In this document: positions 36,389 through 45,184 of the stretch, piece by piece
Layout of the letters: every line of letters starts with the position of its first letter
Numbering within the stretch: position 1 is the stretch's first letter
Made by a program: the position numbers and the translations under genes
Origin: Deinococcus sonorensis KR-87
Lineage (GTDB): Bacteria; Deinococcota; Deinococci; Deinococcales; Deinococcaceae
Direction: 5' to 3'
Assembly: GCF_040256395.1 (NCBI RefSeq)
Contig: NZ_CP158297.1
Coordinates: forward strand, 248,001 to 312,000
Length of the DNA: 64,000 bases
The notes under the pieces: model-generated
What the model was told of the DNA's origin: nothing
The model's database searches: none
The model's input: the letters and a program-made list of their open reading frames with translations, nothing else

Positions 36389-39300
36389 TCAGGCTTGGGG
36401 TCTGTCGGTGGAGCGGAGCGTGAAATGCACGGTCGTGCCGACGTCCGGCGTGGACTCCAGCCACACCGTCCCGCCGTGCCGTTCCACGATCTTCAGGACG
36501 ATGGCCAGGCCCAGCCCGGTTCCGTCGTACTGCTCTCGGGTGTGCAGCCGCTCGAACATGCCGAACACGCGCTGCTGGTACTCCGCCGGAATGCCGATCC
36601 CGTTGTCCCGGACCCGGAAATGCCACATTGCGCCGTCCCGCTGGGCATCGACCTGAACTTCGGGCGTGACGCCAGGCCGACGGAACTTCACGGCGTTCCC
36701 GATCAGGTTCTGGAACAGCTGCGTGAGTTCGCGTCCGTCGCCCAGCACGGCCGGGCATGCGCCGACCTTGACCTCGGCGCCGGTAGACCCGATGGCGGCC
36801 TCCAGGCGGCTCAGGGCCTCACGCAAGGGCTGTTCGGTGGGGACGGCGCGCAGCGGGGCGCGTTCGGCGTTCAGGCGGGAGAACACCAGCAGGTCGTCGA
36901 TCAGCCGCTTGAGGCGCGTCGCGCCAGCGGTCACGCGCGAGAGGTACTGTCGCCCGCGGTCATCGAGGGCCTCGCCGTACCGCAGGGTAAGCAGGTCGCT
37001 GAAACTGGCGATGGTGCGCAGCGGCTCCTGCAGGTCGTGGCTGGCCACGAACGCGAACCGCTCCAGTTCGGCGTTGCTGCGCTGAAGTTCCCGGTTGGCG
37101 GTGGCCAGCGCGTCCCGCTGCGCCTCCAGGTTCGTGGCGGCCTGCGCCCGCTCCAGCGCCAGGGCCAGCGTTGCGGCGGTGCGGCGCAGCAGGTCCTGTT
37201 GACCCGCGGACCACGCGCCCGGACCAGCCCGCCAGGCGACCAACGCGCTCACCACCTGATGCTCCGCGGTCACCACCGGCTCAACCGCACAGGCCACCGC
37301 GTCCAGCCCGGGCACGTGGTCCGGAGCCTGCGCGTCGCTGTCCAGGTACGCCGCCTGGCCGGACGCCACGACCCGGCGGAGCACCGGCGTGTCGGCCAGC
37401 GTGAGCGGCTCGCGCGCCAGGGTGGCGCGGACCGCGTGCGGCACCTCCCCCCAGATGTGCACGGGAGGTTGGTGCGCCTGGTCGACCGGGACCACCATCA
37501 CGCACGTCACGTCCAGGGCGGGCCCCACGGTCTCCAGCGCCCGCGCCACCACGTCGTCCGGGGACGACACGACCTGCAGGGCGTCGCCCAGCGCAGCCAG
37601 CACTTCCGCCCGGCCGCGCGCCTCCTCGCGTTCGTGTTCGGCGCGGGCCCGGTCGCTCACGTCAATGGCCACGCCCACCATGCCGTTCACCTGACCCCGC
37701 TGGTCCTTGAGCGGCTGGTACCAGCCTTCCATCGAGAGGCCCTGGAACGTCCCGGTCTGGTGCACGGTCTCGCCCGCCAGTGCGCGCTTCATCGGCTCCA
37801 GCACCTCCGGCGCGTCGCCGTAGAGCGCCTCGGCACGCTGGCCGACCAGCGCGTTGGGCGTCTGGCCCAGCGCGGCGAGCGCGGCACCAGCCGACAGCAG
37901 GTAGCGGCCCTGCCGGTCCAGTGCGAACAGGATCAGCGGCGCGCTGGACACCACCGCCTGCAGCACCGCCGCCAGTCGTCGCTCCTCGCTGATGATGCGG
38001 CCCTCCGGAATCAGCAGCGTGATCCGCCCCTCTTCATCACGCACCGGTTTGAGGGAAAAGTCGATGGTGGCGGTCTGGCCGTCCGCGCCCAGAATGTCCA
38101 CGTCGTAGCGCACCGTCTCCCCTGCGGCCGCGCGGTGTACGGCGGCGCGCACCTCCTGACGGTCTGCCTCGCCCCGCCACCAGGGCGTGTCCCACAGCGG
38201 CGTCCCCGCGACGTCCTGGAGCGTGACCCCCGCGAACTCCAGGGCGGTGCGGTTCGCTTCGATCACGGTGCCGTCCGGATGCAGCACGCCGATCAGCTGG
38301 AACTGGCTGTCGAAGACGCTGCGGAAGCGCCGCTCACTCTCCCCCAGCGCCCGGGTGCGCTCCTGCACCCGCTGCTCCAGCAGGGCGTTGAGGTCCTGCA
38401 GGCTTTGCTGGGCCTCGACCTGCGGGGTGACGTCAGTGTGCACCCCCACCCACTCGCGGATGCGGCCGTCCACGTTCAGTACGGGCACGGCACGCGCATG
38501 GAAGTGACGGACGGTGCCGTCGGCCACCCGGACCCGCTGGAGGACGTCCAGAGCGGAGCGGGTCGCCACTGCGCGGTGCCACGCGGCCAGCGTGGAGGCG
38601 CGGTCCTCCGGGTGCAGGGCGTCGGACCAGCCGTACCCCTGGTAGCGCTCGCTGGCCTGGCCGGTCAGCGCGGCCCACCCCGGCTGGTCGCCGAGCATTT
38701 CCCCGCTGGGGCTGTTGGTCCACACCACCTGCCGCGTCGCGTCGACCAGCGAGCGGTAGCGCTGCTCGCTGTGGTGGGCCGCCTCGTACAGCTGGGCGTT
38801 GTCGAGGGCCAGGGCAGCCCGGTCCGCGAGCGCGCGGGCCAGCTCGAGGTCCGCCTCGCCGTACGTCCGCGACGGCTGGGTGGTGGCCAGGCCCAGCACG
38901 CCGATGTGCCGGCCGCGCACGGTCAGCGGCACATTGATCACCGAGTGGAGTCCCATGGCATAGAACGCCTCTCGCAGGTCCCGCTCGGGCAGGTCATCGA
39001 CGACGCCGGGCGGCACCACCGGCACCAGCACCGGCTGTCCGGTCTGCAGCACCCAGGCGGGCGAAGCGACGGCGCGCGGGTCGTGCGGTGCCTGACCGAG
39101 AAACCGGTGCAGCAGCGCCACCTGCTCCGGGTCCGGGTGGGCGGCCGCCACCGCCACCATCCGGCCGCTGTCGTCCGGCAGGTACACGGCCGCCCAGTCG
39201 GCGACGTGCTGGATGGCCAGGGTCGTGATGCTGTTCAGCGTCGCCTGAACGTCCAGGGACCCGGCCAGGGCCGTGCCGGCCTCCGCCAGCAGGCTGGCCC

Positions 39301-40213
39301 GCGCGTGGGCGGCCTGCAGGGCGTCGTGCTGCCGGGCGCGCTGCAGCGCCTGGGCACTGAGTTCCGCCAGCTCCAGCAGGTGCGGCTGCCGGTCTGGCCG
39401 GACGTCCCCCTCATCGTCAAAGGCGAGGGTCAGGCTGCCCAGCACGCACCCGTCCGCGACCAGCGGCAGCGCGGCAAAGGCGCGCGTGCGGGCGTGCAGC
39501 AGCGGCAGCGCCGCGCTGTCCTCCCGTTCCAGGTCCCCGCGGGTGGCGAAGACGGCCCGGTTCGCCCGGAAGGGTGAGCCCAGCGGGGTGCCGGCATCAG
39601 CAGCAGCTCGCGCCCAGAGCCCCTCGAGGCGCTGGTCTTCCCCGACGGACCCCACGCTGTCCGGCGTCCCGTCTTCCGCCAGCAGCATCAGGTGGCCTGC
39701 GGAGGCGGCCGTGCTGGGCACGACCTGCTGCAGGATGACGGCCTGGACATCCAGTGCCGTCCTGGCCTGCGTCAGGATCCTGGACAGGTCCAGCACGCGG
39801 CGGAGGCGCTCGACCTCCACGGCCGCGTCTGCCGGGGGAGTGTGTTCAATGAGCACCACCAGCCCGGCGGCGCGGCGCTCCGTATCATGCACCGGCAGCA
39901 CCGTCCCCTTGACTGGCCGAACACCTTCGGTGGTGGTCATGGTGAAGCGCAGGGGGGGCTTCGGCGTCCCGTCCGCCAGCGCCGCGTGGCAGGCCCCGAG
40001 CACCGGGGCGGGCAGTACCTGAGCGAGCGGCTGTCCCCGGGCCGCCTGGCCACCGGCGTCTGTCAGCGTCCTCAAGGCGAGGTTGACGTGGAGCACCCGC
40101 AACGCGGCATCCACGAGCACCGCCCCGGCGGAATGCACGTCAAGCAGCGTCTGGATGGTGGTGAGATCCCCATACCATCCGGCCGGGGCGGGGGCGTCGG
40201 GTGGACCAGGCAC
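36389..40213 (-). CDS. Multi-domain sensor histidine kinase (PAS/GAF)
   Basis: A 1274-residue cytoplasmic kinase without membrane helices. In order: PAS-like (about 15-110), two GAF domains (about 135-300 and 310-460), three PAS/PAC units (about 475-600, 610-730, 735-850), a third GAF (about 865-1020), then HisKA with the phosphorylated H1059 in FVASHDLQEPLRT and HATPase with N box LIGNAVKF, G1 DNGIGIP and G2 GTGLGLAI. The HDLQEPLR form is typical of phytochrome-like and light or redox-sensing kinases. It starts at GTG 40213, five bases after TAGACT; the longer frame is rejected. No response regulator gene is adjacent, so its partner lies elsewhere. Confidence 0.88.
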   Translation of the reverse strand: MPGPPDAPAPAGWYGDLTTIQTLLDVHSAGAVLVDAALRVLHVNLALRTLTDAGGQAARGQPLAQVLPAPVLGACHAALADGTPKPPLRFTMTTTEGVRPVKGTVLPVHDTERRAAGLVVLIEHTPPADAAVEVERLRRVLDLSRILTQARTALDVQAVILQQVVPSTAASAGHLMLLAEDGTPDSVGSVGEDQRLEGLWARAAADAGTPLGSPFRANRAVFATRGDLEREDSAALPLLHARTRAFAALPLVADGCVLGSLTLAFDDEGDVRPDRQPHLLELAELSAQALQRARQHDALQAAHARASLLAEAGTALAGSLDVQATLNSITTLAIQHVADWAAVYLPDDSGRMVAVAAAHPDPEQVALLHRFLGQAPHDPRAVASPAWVLQTGQPVLVPVVPPGVVDDLPERDLREAFYAMGLHSVINVPLTVRGRHIGVLGLATTQPSRTYGEADLELARALADRAALALDNAQLYEAAHHSEQRYRSLVDATRQVVWTNSPSGEMLGDQPGWAALTGQASERYQGYGWSDALHPEDRASTLAAWHRAVATRSALDVLQRVRVADGTVRHFHARAVPVLNVDGRIREWVGVHTDVTPQVEAQQSLQDLNALLEQRVQERTRALGESERRFRSVFDSQFQLIGVLHPDGTVIEANRTALEFAGVTLQDVAGTPLWDTPWWRGEADRQEVRAAVHRAAAGETVRYDVDILGADGQTATIDFSLKPVRDEEGRITLLIPEGRIISEERRLAAVLQAVVSSAPLILFALDRQGRYLLSAGAALAALGQTPNALVGQRAEALYGDAPEVLEPMKRALAGETVHQTGTFQGLSMEGWYQPLKDQRGQVNGMVGVAIDVSDRARAEHEREEARGRAEVLAALGDALQVVSSPDDVVARALETVGPALDVTCVMVVPVDQAHQPPVHIWGEVPHAVRATLAREPLTLADTPVLRRVVASGQAAYLDSDAQAPDHVPGLDAVACAVEPVVTAEHQVVSALVAWRAGPGAWSAGQQDLLRRTAATLALALERAQAATNLEAQRDALATANRELQRSNAELERFAFVASHDLQEPLRTIASFSDLLTLRYGEALDDRGRQYLSRVTAGATRLKRLIDDLLVFSRLNAERAPLRAVPTEQPLREALSRLEAAIGSTGAEVKVGACPAVLGDGRELTQLFQNLIGNAVKFRRPGVTPEVQVDAQRDGAMWHFRVRDNGIGIPAEYQQRVFGMFERLHTREQYDGTGLGLAIVLKIVERHGGTVWLESTPDVGTTVHFTLRSTDRPQA

Positions 40214-40218
40214 AGCCC

Positions 40219-40224
40219 AGTCTA
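40219..40224 (-). promoter_or_regulatory. -10 hexamer of the histidine kinase gene
   Basis: TAGACT on the minus strand, five bases before the GTG at 40213. Supports a leaderless start. Confidence 0.5.
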
Positions 40225-40368
40225 GGCCCTGCACCCTCCCGCCTGGGACGAATTTTCGGCATGCGCACCACAGCGCCAGCGGACCTCCAATCCAGCACGA
40301 GCAGGGCGCGGACAGAAGCGTCCGCGCCCTCACCTGTCCGCGCATGACCTAAGCCATCGGATGAAGGG

Positions 40369-41853
40369 TCACCCCGAGGGCAGGGTCTTGGGACGTTCGA
40401 TCCGGACGCGGACCTCATTCACAAACTCCTGGCTGCCCAGCACCTGAAGCTCGTCTCTGGCCTGGATCATGGTTGACCCGTTGGGCACGATGTACTCCCC
40501 GTCCCGGTGAATCAGCAGGATCAGCGCCTCAGGCGGGAACCGCAGGTCCACAATCCGTTCGCCGACCACCCTGGACTGTGGGGGGACCACCACCTCGACC
40601 AGGTCGTTCTTGCCCGCCCCGGTGGGCGTGAACAGCAGGCGCTGCGTGTTGGGTCCGGCCTTCTGCTCTTCCACCTTCAGCCACCGCGCGACCAGCGGCA
40701 GCGTGGTGCCCTGGATCAACAGGCTGGTCAGCATGATGAAAAACGCGACGTTGAAGATGATGTGCGAGCCGGGCAGTTCTTCGAGCAGTGGAAATGTCGC
40801 CAGGATGATCGGGACCGCTCCACGCAGCCCGACCCAGGCCACCATGCCCTTGTGGTGCACCGGCATGCGGACCAGGGCCAGGCTCACGAAGACGGCCAGG
40901 GGCCGGGCCACGAACATCAGGAACAGCGAAATCAGCAGCGCCGGGACCGCGATCAGCGCGACCTGAGACGGGAAGACCAGCAGGCCCAGCAGCAGGAACA
41001 TCCCGATTTCCAGCAGGTAGGTCAGCCCCTCGTGCCACTGGCGCAGCGAGCGCTGGTGCACGAAGACACTGTTCCCCAGCACCACCCCGGCGATGTAGAC
41101 CGCCAGGAAGCCGCTGCCTCCAAGCAGGGCGGTCACGGCATACACCAGGCCCACCAGCGCCACGGACAGCACGGTGTAGAGGCCTTCTGAGGGGAGGTTG
41201 ATCCGGTTGAAACTGCGCACCGCCAGCCAGCCGAGCCCCAACCCGACCGCGGCCCCCAGCAGCATCTGCCGGGCGAACAGCAGCAGCAGCTCGGTCCAGG
41301 AGGAGTCGGGGTGGCCGATCAGCGCGGTCAGCCCGATCACCAGGAACACGGCCATCGGGTCGTTGACCCCGGACTCGAATTCGAGCAGCGGTTTGATCTG
41401 GCCCTTGAGCCCGAGCGCGCGCTCCTTGAGGACCGAGAAGACCGCGCTGGCGTCGGTGCTGGACACCACCGCGCCCAGCAGAAAGCTCGTCAGCCAGGGG
41501 AGGTTCAGCAGCAGGTGCGCGATCACGGCGATCAGGCTGGTGGTCAGCAGCACCCCGACGGTCGCGAGCGCCAGCCCGCCACGCAGCGCGGGCCGGGTGT
41601 GTTTCCAGTTGGTTTCGAGCCCGCCGGAATACAGAATGAAGGCCAGGGTGATGATGCCGACCGCCTGGGTCAGGTGATAGTTCTCGAACTGGATGCCGCC
41701 CGGGCCTTCACTCCCGGCCAGCATGCCGATGACGAGAAACAGGACCAGGCCCGGCACACCCAGGCGTCCACCCAGCTTGCTGGCGAGCAGGCCCACCAGC
41801 AGCAGGACGGAGATGATCAGAATCGGCAGGTCAATTGGATTGATGTGGTTCAT
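40369..41853 (-). CDS. nhaP2: Potassium/proton antiporter, CPA1 family (NhaP2-like)
   Basis: A 494-residue inner-membrane antiporter exchanging K+ (or Na+) for H+. About 12 helices. LGVPGLVLFLVIGMLAGSEGPGGI, VSSTDASAVFSVL and the ion-site ESGVNDPMAVFL motif are typical. A cytosolic C-terminal TrkA_C-like domain (about residues 405-485; VVPPQSRVVGERIVDLRFPPEALILLIHRDGEYIVPNGSTMIQARDELQVLG) would regulate it. GGGAGG lies about 6 bases before the ATG. Monocistronic, between the kinase and a small DNA-binding-like protein. Confidence 0.9.
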   Translation of the reverse strand: MNHINPIDLPILIISVLLLVGLLASKLGGRLGVPGLVLFLVIGMLAGSEGPGGIQFENYHLTQAVGIITLAFILYSGGLETNWKHTRPALRGGLALATVGVLLTTSLIAVIAHLLLNLPWLTSFLLGAVVSSTDASAVFSVLKERALGLKGQIKPLLEFESGVNDPMAVFLVIGLTALIGHPDSSWTELLLLFARQMLLGAAVGLGLGWLAVRSFNRINLPSEGLYTVLSVALVGLVYAVTALLGGSGFLAVYIAGVVLGNSVFVHQRSLRQWHEGLTYLLEIGMFLLLGLLVFPSQVALIAVPALLISLFLMFVARPLAVFVSLALVRMPVHHKGMVAWVGLRGAVPIILATFPLLEELPGSHIIFNVAFFIMLTSLLIQGTTLPLVARWLKVEEQKAGPNTQRLLFTPTGAGKNDLVEVVVPPQSRVVGERIVDLRFPPEALILLIHRDGEYIVPNGSTMIQARDELQVLGSQEFVNEVRVRIERPKTLPSG

Positions 41854-41946
41854 GGCTGCCTCCCGGAAGACCGTGGCGAGATCCAGAGGCGCTGGGTTGA
41901 TCCGCGAACACCGACCCGGCCGTATTGCGACCAGGCCACTGAAACG

Positions 41947-42273
41947 TCATACACCCGGGGCGCTTGAGTGGGCCTCGTGGGCGAGTTCTGTGTCGATAAA
42001 GGCCTGCAGCGCTTCACGGAAGTCGCTCCCGTCTGCGGGCAGGCCGGCGGCCTGCACGGCATCACGAATGGCGGCCGACAACAGCTGCGAAGCGGTCCGG
42101 GTCCGGCTGGCCTCCATCAGTTCCGCGAGCTGGGCGAGCCAGAACGCATCTGTGGCCTTCAGGCGCAGGGTGACCTTGGTTTCCGGCAGGTCTCCGCTCA
42201 ACCCACGGGCGGCCCGTTCTTCCATCACGCCCTGAACCAGGCCCTGAACCCGGGTTTTTGCTTTGTGTGGCAT
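41947..42273 (-). CDS. Small protein with ribbon-helix-helix-like segment
   Basis: A 108-residue protein. ETKVTLRLKATDAFWLAQLAELMEASRTRTASQLLSAAIRDAVQAAG (about residues 32-78) has the beta strand, two helices and spacing of ribbon-helix-helix/CopG-like DNA-binding domains; the rest is polar. The ATG at 42273 follows GGAGG by about 6 bases. Upstream it has tandem and inverted TGGCAAT repeats consistent with autoregulation. No toxin partner is adjacent. Confidence 0.65.
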   Translation of the reverse strand: MPHKAKTRVQGLVQGVMEERAARGLSGDLPETKVTLRLKATDAFWLAQLAELMEASRTRTASQLLSAAIRDAVQAAGLPADGSDFREALQAFIDTELAHEAHSSAPGV

Positions 42274-42700
42274 GGTAACCTCCACGTCTCAATGTGCCAC
42301 GATTTCATGGCAATTTGCTGGCAATCTTTGCAAGGACATGACCCTCAGCCAGGCCAGGCGCGGCTTCTGCCTTGCGCCTGGCACGCAGGTTCAGATGCCG
42401 CGGGCTGTGGCTGAAGCGTTCCTTCCCGGGGATGACGCGCGCACCTCCGCCCCACCAGACCCGTGCGGGGAGGCGTCGACGAATGCGGTGGCGACCGGGG
42501 GTGCCCCATCAGCCGCAGCGGCCACGGGCCCGGGGCAGATGCGTTTCGCCCTGCTGCGCCGGGTGCCCTGAACCCACTCCGGCTGAACGGAACTCCGGAT
42601 CAGCGGTCCAGACTGTGCAGGCAGGGGCAAGCACCCCGGCCGAGCGGTTGCCCACCCATGCCCGAACCGGACCACGTCCGGTGCCCGCTGCGACGACAGC
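42274..42700. other. Intergenic spacer, 427 bases
   Basis: Holds the repeats upstream of the small DNA-binding-like gene. The rest shows no gene. Confidence 0.4.
42295..42325. promoter_or_regulatory. Candidate operator of the ribbon-helix-helix-like gene
   Basis: TGCCA (42295-42299), TGGCAAT (42308-42314) and TGGCAAT (42319-42325). The two direct copies start 11 bases apart, one helical turn, and the first forms a dyad with TGCCA. Spaced tandem half-sites are usual for ribbon-helix-helix proteins. Confidence 0.5.
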
Positions 42701-43141
42701 TCAGCGGTCGTGACGCAGGCCCAGCACGCGCTCTCCTTTCGGCGTCAGTTCGTAGGCGTCGCTCAGGCCCGACTTGTCCCTCGCCCCCCGCGGTTTGAGG
42801 TACCCCTCGCCGACCAGCTTCCGCACCATCAGCTCCTCGAACCGGCTCCTGGGCCGGTGGTACGGGGCCATCGCCTCCAGCAGTTCCGGCTGGTGGATCA
42901 GCCGGGGCCGCTCCCGGATGGCCCCGTCGTCCGGGTCGCCCACCATGGCGCGCAGCACGTGCGGCAGCAGTTCACTGAGGCGCGCCGACCCGCCCTGGAC
43001 CGGCGACGCTTCCGCGGCTGGACCGGCCCGGCGGCCTGCCGGTTCCTGCGCGGCGCTGGGCTTGCCCGGACCGGACGACCCCCGGCTGAGATGCCGGAGA
43101 TGGTCCGGCAGGCGCTGTTTGATCGGACGATCGGGGCTCAT
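42701..43141 (-). CDS. Winged-helix-like hypothetical protein
   Basis: A 146-residue protein. The N-terminal 50 residues are polar and likely disordered. The C-terminal half (ELLEAMAPYHRPRSRFEELMVRKLVGEGYLKPRGARDKSGLSDAYELTPKGERVLGLRH) has the layout of a winged helix with a wing ending in YELTPKG, as in PadR- or MarR-like proteins, though no family is certain. Leaderless start: TACCCT five bases before the ATG. Confidence 0.65.
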   Translation of the reverse strand: MSPDRPIKQRLPDHLRHLSRGSSGPGKPSAAQEPAGRRAGPAAEASPVQGGSARLSELLPHVLRAMVGDPDDGAIRERPRLIHQPELLEAMAPYHRPRSRFEELMVRKLVGEGYLKPRGARDKSGLSDAYELTPKGERVLGLRHDR

Positions 43142-43146
43142 GCTTC

Positions 43147-43152
43147 AGGGTA
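43147..43152 (-). promoter_or_regulatory. -10 hexamer of the winged-helix-like gene
   Basis: TACCCT on the minus strand, five bases before the ATG at 43141. No Shine-Dalgarno sequence. Confidence 0.5.
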
Positions 43153-43398
43153 CCGCCCCAGGGCCTGTTCGGCAGCAGCGTCGTCATCACCGGGCCCTCG
43201 GATCAGCGCGTCATTCGCTCACCAGGTCGGTCCCTCCTCACGGCGCCAGTCCGGCCTGACCCGCACCCTGTTGACCGTGCCCCACGGCGTCCTGACCGAC
43301 CCAGCCGCGTGACCTGCGCCCAGGAACACAGCACCGTCCCCTGACGCTGGCCAATGGAGGTGGGGGGCCGGTCGCCGCGGGTGGTGTGGCCCCCAGCT

Positions 43399-44145
43399 TC
43401 AGCGGCCGCCGGCCACATCCAGGAACGTGCCCGTCACGTAGGAGGCCTCGTCCGAGAGCAGCCAGACGATCGCCTGCGCCACCTCCTCCGGGGTGCCGCC
43501 GCGCCCCAGCGGCACCGAGGAGGCCAGCCGCGCCACCCGCTGCGGTTCTCCGCCCGACGCGTGAATGTCAGTGCCGATCAGCCCTGGGCGGACGCCGTTC
43601 ACCCGGATTCCTTCCGCCGCGACCTCGCGGGCCAGCCCGGTGGTGAGGGAGTCGACCGCGCCTTTGGACGCCGCGTAGTCCACGTACTCGCCCGCCGAGC
43701 CGAGCACCGCCGCCCGCGAGGACACGTTCACGATGGCCCCGCCCCGCCCCCCGTAGCGGGTCGACATGCGCCGGACGGCTTCACGCGCGCACAGGAAACT
43801 CCCCACCACGTTCGTGGCGAACACCCGCTGCAGGCGGGCCGCGTCCATCTGCTCCACCCGCGCCTGCTGCTCCAGCACGCCGGCATTGTTCACCAGTGCC
43901 GTCACCGGCCCGAACGCGCGGTCCACCTCGGCAAACAGCCGGGCAACGTCCGCTTCCACACTGACGTCGCCCTGCACGCTCAGCGCCTGACCGCCCAGGT
44001 GCTCGATGTCCTGCACGACCTGCCGCGCGGCATCGGCGTCCTGCCGGAAGTTCACGCCCACAGCGTACCCGTGGTGGGCCGCGAGTCTGGCGGTGGCCGC
44101 CCCGATGCCTCGCCCCGCTCCAGTGATGATGACGGTTCCCTTCAC
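43399..44145 (-). CDS. SDR family oxidoreductase (YgfF-like)
   Basis: A 248-residue short-chain dehydrogenase. IITGAGRGIG at residues 5-14, VNNAGV near 85, VNVSSRAAVLGS near 140, and active site YAASK near 156; the C-terminus EEVAQAIVWLLSDEASYVTGTFLDVAGG is typical. Family members reduce carbonyl groups of sugars or ketoacyl substrates with NAD(P)H. The GTG at 44145 is chosen because TACACT lies five bases upstream. The frame open to 44289 is rejected. Confidence 0.92.
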   Translation of the reverse strand: MKGTVIITGAGRGIGAATARLAAHHGYAVGVNFRQDADAARQVVQDIEHLGGQALSVQGDVSVEADVARLFAEVDRAFGPVTALVNNAGVLEQQARVEQMDAARLQRVFATNVVGSFLCAREAVRRMSTRYGGRGGAIVNVSSRAAVLGSAGEYVDYAASKGAVDSLTTGLAREVAAEGIRVNGVRPGLIGTDIHASGGEPQRVARLASSVPLGRGGTPEEVAQAIVWLLSDEASYVTGTFLDVAGGR

Positions 44146-44150
44146 GCCTG

Positions 44151-44156
44151 AGTGTA
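44151..44156 (-). promoter_or_regulatory. -10 hexamer of the SDR gene
   Basis: TACACT on the minus strand, five bases before the GTG at 44145. Confidence 0.5.
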
Positions 44157-44355
44157 TGGCCTGGCCCCCACCGGCTGGAAGCGCGCCGCTGGAGCGGCGG
44201 AAGCGGCAGGACGGCAACGTGCGACGACACCCGCGCGCTGCTGGGGACGGCCTCACCGATCCCCGTGATCCTGGCGGCGGTCTCGGCACCGTGGGGCCGT
44301 CCCCTCCACCCGCCTGCGTCAGCCGGGCGTCACCTGCACCGGCCAGACTCCACGC

Positions 44356-44760
44356 ATGTCACGCTCGTTTCCTCTGCTGCTTGCCCTGCTCTGCACCACA
44401 AGTTTCGCGCGGACCGCGGTGCCCGCGCCGCTGATCGGCATCTGGGAGCAGGATCAGCCGGTGCAGACCGGCGCTCCGCCCGCGCGGCTGGCGATCAGCG
44501 GCGCGCAGCTGCGCGGCACCTACGGCTGTGGCCGCTTCGAGGGCCGTGTGAGCGCCGCGGCGAATTCCCTGACCGTCCGCGCGTCGATGCTGCCGCCCGC
44601 CCCGAACGAACGCTGCCTGTACGCCACCACCCTGCCGTTCGTGCATGACCTGAACACCGTGCAGCGCTACGTGGTCTCGCGCGACCACCTGCTGGTCTTT
44701 GCCGCCGGCACCCGGCTCAGCTTCAACCGCATCGGCTTCGTGACGCCCGCCGAGAAGTAG
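44356..44760 (+). CDS. Secreted META-like domain protein
   Basis: A 134-residue exported protein with signal peptide MSRSFPLLLALLCTTSFARTA. The mature part has the pattern of META/HslJ domains (LIGIWEQDQ near the start, LRGTYGCGRFEGRV with a possible disulfide cysteine, NERCLYATTLPFVHDLNTVQRYVVSRDHLLVF). Without a search the family is likely, not certain. CAGACT lies six bases before the ATG and may be a weak -10. Function unknown; META proteins are linked to envelope stress and drug tolerance. Confidence 0.7.
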   Translation: MSRSFPLLLALLCTTSFARTAVPAPLIGIWEQDQPVQTGAPPARLAISGAQLRGTYGCGRFEGRVSAAANSLTVRASMLPPAPNERCLYATTLPFVHDLNTVQRYVVSRDHLLVFAAGTRLSFNRIGFVTPAEK

Positions 44761-44821
44761 GCCGGCGGTCGGGGCGGCACCTGCCTTCCCGCGGCTGAGG
44801 CGCTCCGGCGGATGCTGTGCC

Positions 44822-44850
44822 TTGCCCGCCCCGCCCACATCTCCTAAGCT
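44822..44850 (+). promoter_or_regulatory. Leaderless promoter in front of the Trp-rich ORF
   Basis: TTGCCC (44822-44827), exact 17-base spacer, TAAGCT (44845-44850), five bases to the ATG at 44856. One of the better-formed leaderless promoters here. Confidence 0.6.
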
Positions 44851-44855
44851 GAGCC

Positions 44856-44966
44856 ATGTCCACTCCGGCGCGCACCGGGCGCACGAACGGTGCCAACAGC
44901 ATCGCGTGTGTGGTGCACGCCTGGTGGTGCGCCCGTCTGGGACGCCCGCTGCCGGTGCCCAGCTGA
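44856..44966 (+). CDS. Candidate leader peptide with tandem tryptophans (36 residues)
   Basis: A short ORF starting MSTPARTGRTNGANSIACVV and containing W23-W24, followed by a Pro-rich tail (RPLPVPS) and a TGA at 44964-44966. It begins at the transcription start predicted by the promoter just upstream. The next large gene, 214 bases downstream, is tryptophan 2,3-dioxygenase. Known tryptophan leaders use tandem Trp codons for attenuation, and TnaC uses a single Trp 12 residues before its last proline. Here W23 and P35 are 12 apart, which may be coincidence. A leader role is inference; a chance ORF remains possible. Confidence 0.5.
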   Translation: MSTPARTGRTNGANSIACVVHAWWCARLGRPLPVPS

Positions 44967-44992
44967 AGCCGCTGGCGTTCCGCCGACTGCGT

Positions 44993-45014
44993 GGCGCTCA
45001 CCGACCGTGGCGCC
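44993..45014 (+). other. RNA hairpin between leader ORF and dioxygenase
   Basis: GGCGCTCAC (44993-45001) and GTGGCGCC (45007-45014) pair with one bulged base around a 5-base loop, 26 bases after the leader stop. No U run follows, so it is not an intrinsic terminator by itself. Confidence 0.4.
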
Positions 45015-45034
45015 GCCTCATCTGAAGGGAAGAG

Positions 45035-45184
45035 ATGACCATGCCCCATTCCGCTGTCGCGTCTGCCCTGGCCCGCACCCGGTGTCCAGGCGTCCACACC
45101 GTGCCGCCTGGGGATGCGGCCGCCAGACCCGGGGCGGCCTGGCGCCGCCTGGGTGCCCGCCCCTGGACGGTGGGGGCCCGGTGA
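45035..45184 (+). CDS. Small ORF overlapping the dioxygenase start (49 residues)
   Basis: ATG at 45035 follows AAGGGA by about 5 bases. The product starts MTMPHSAVASALARTR and ends GARPWTVGAR, with two Trp residues. Its TGA (45182-45184) overlaps the GTG of the dioxygenase (45181-45183), so the dioxygenase, which has only a weak site of its own, may be translated by coupling. No family is recognised; a chance frame is possible. Confidence 0.3.
   Translation: MTMPHSAVASALARTRCPGVHTVPPGDAAARPGAAWRRLGARPWTVGAR

Noticed and set aside
36278..39577. 1099-codon open frame on the plus strand
   Set aside because: Antisense to the histidine kinase, whose domains are clear. Shadow of GC-rich coding.
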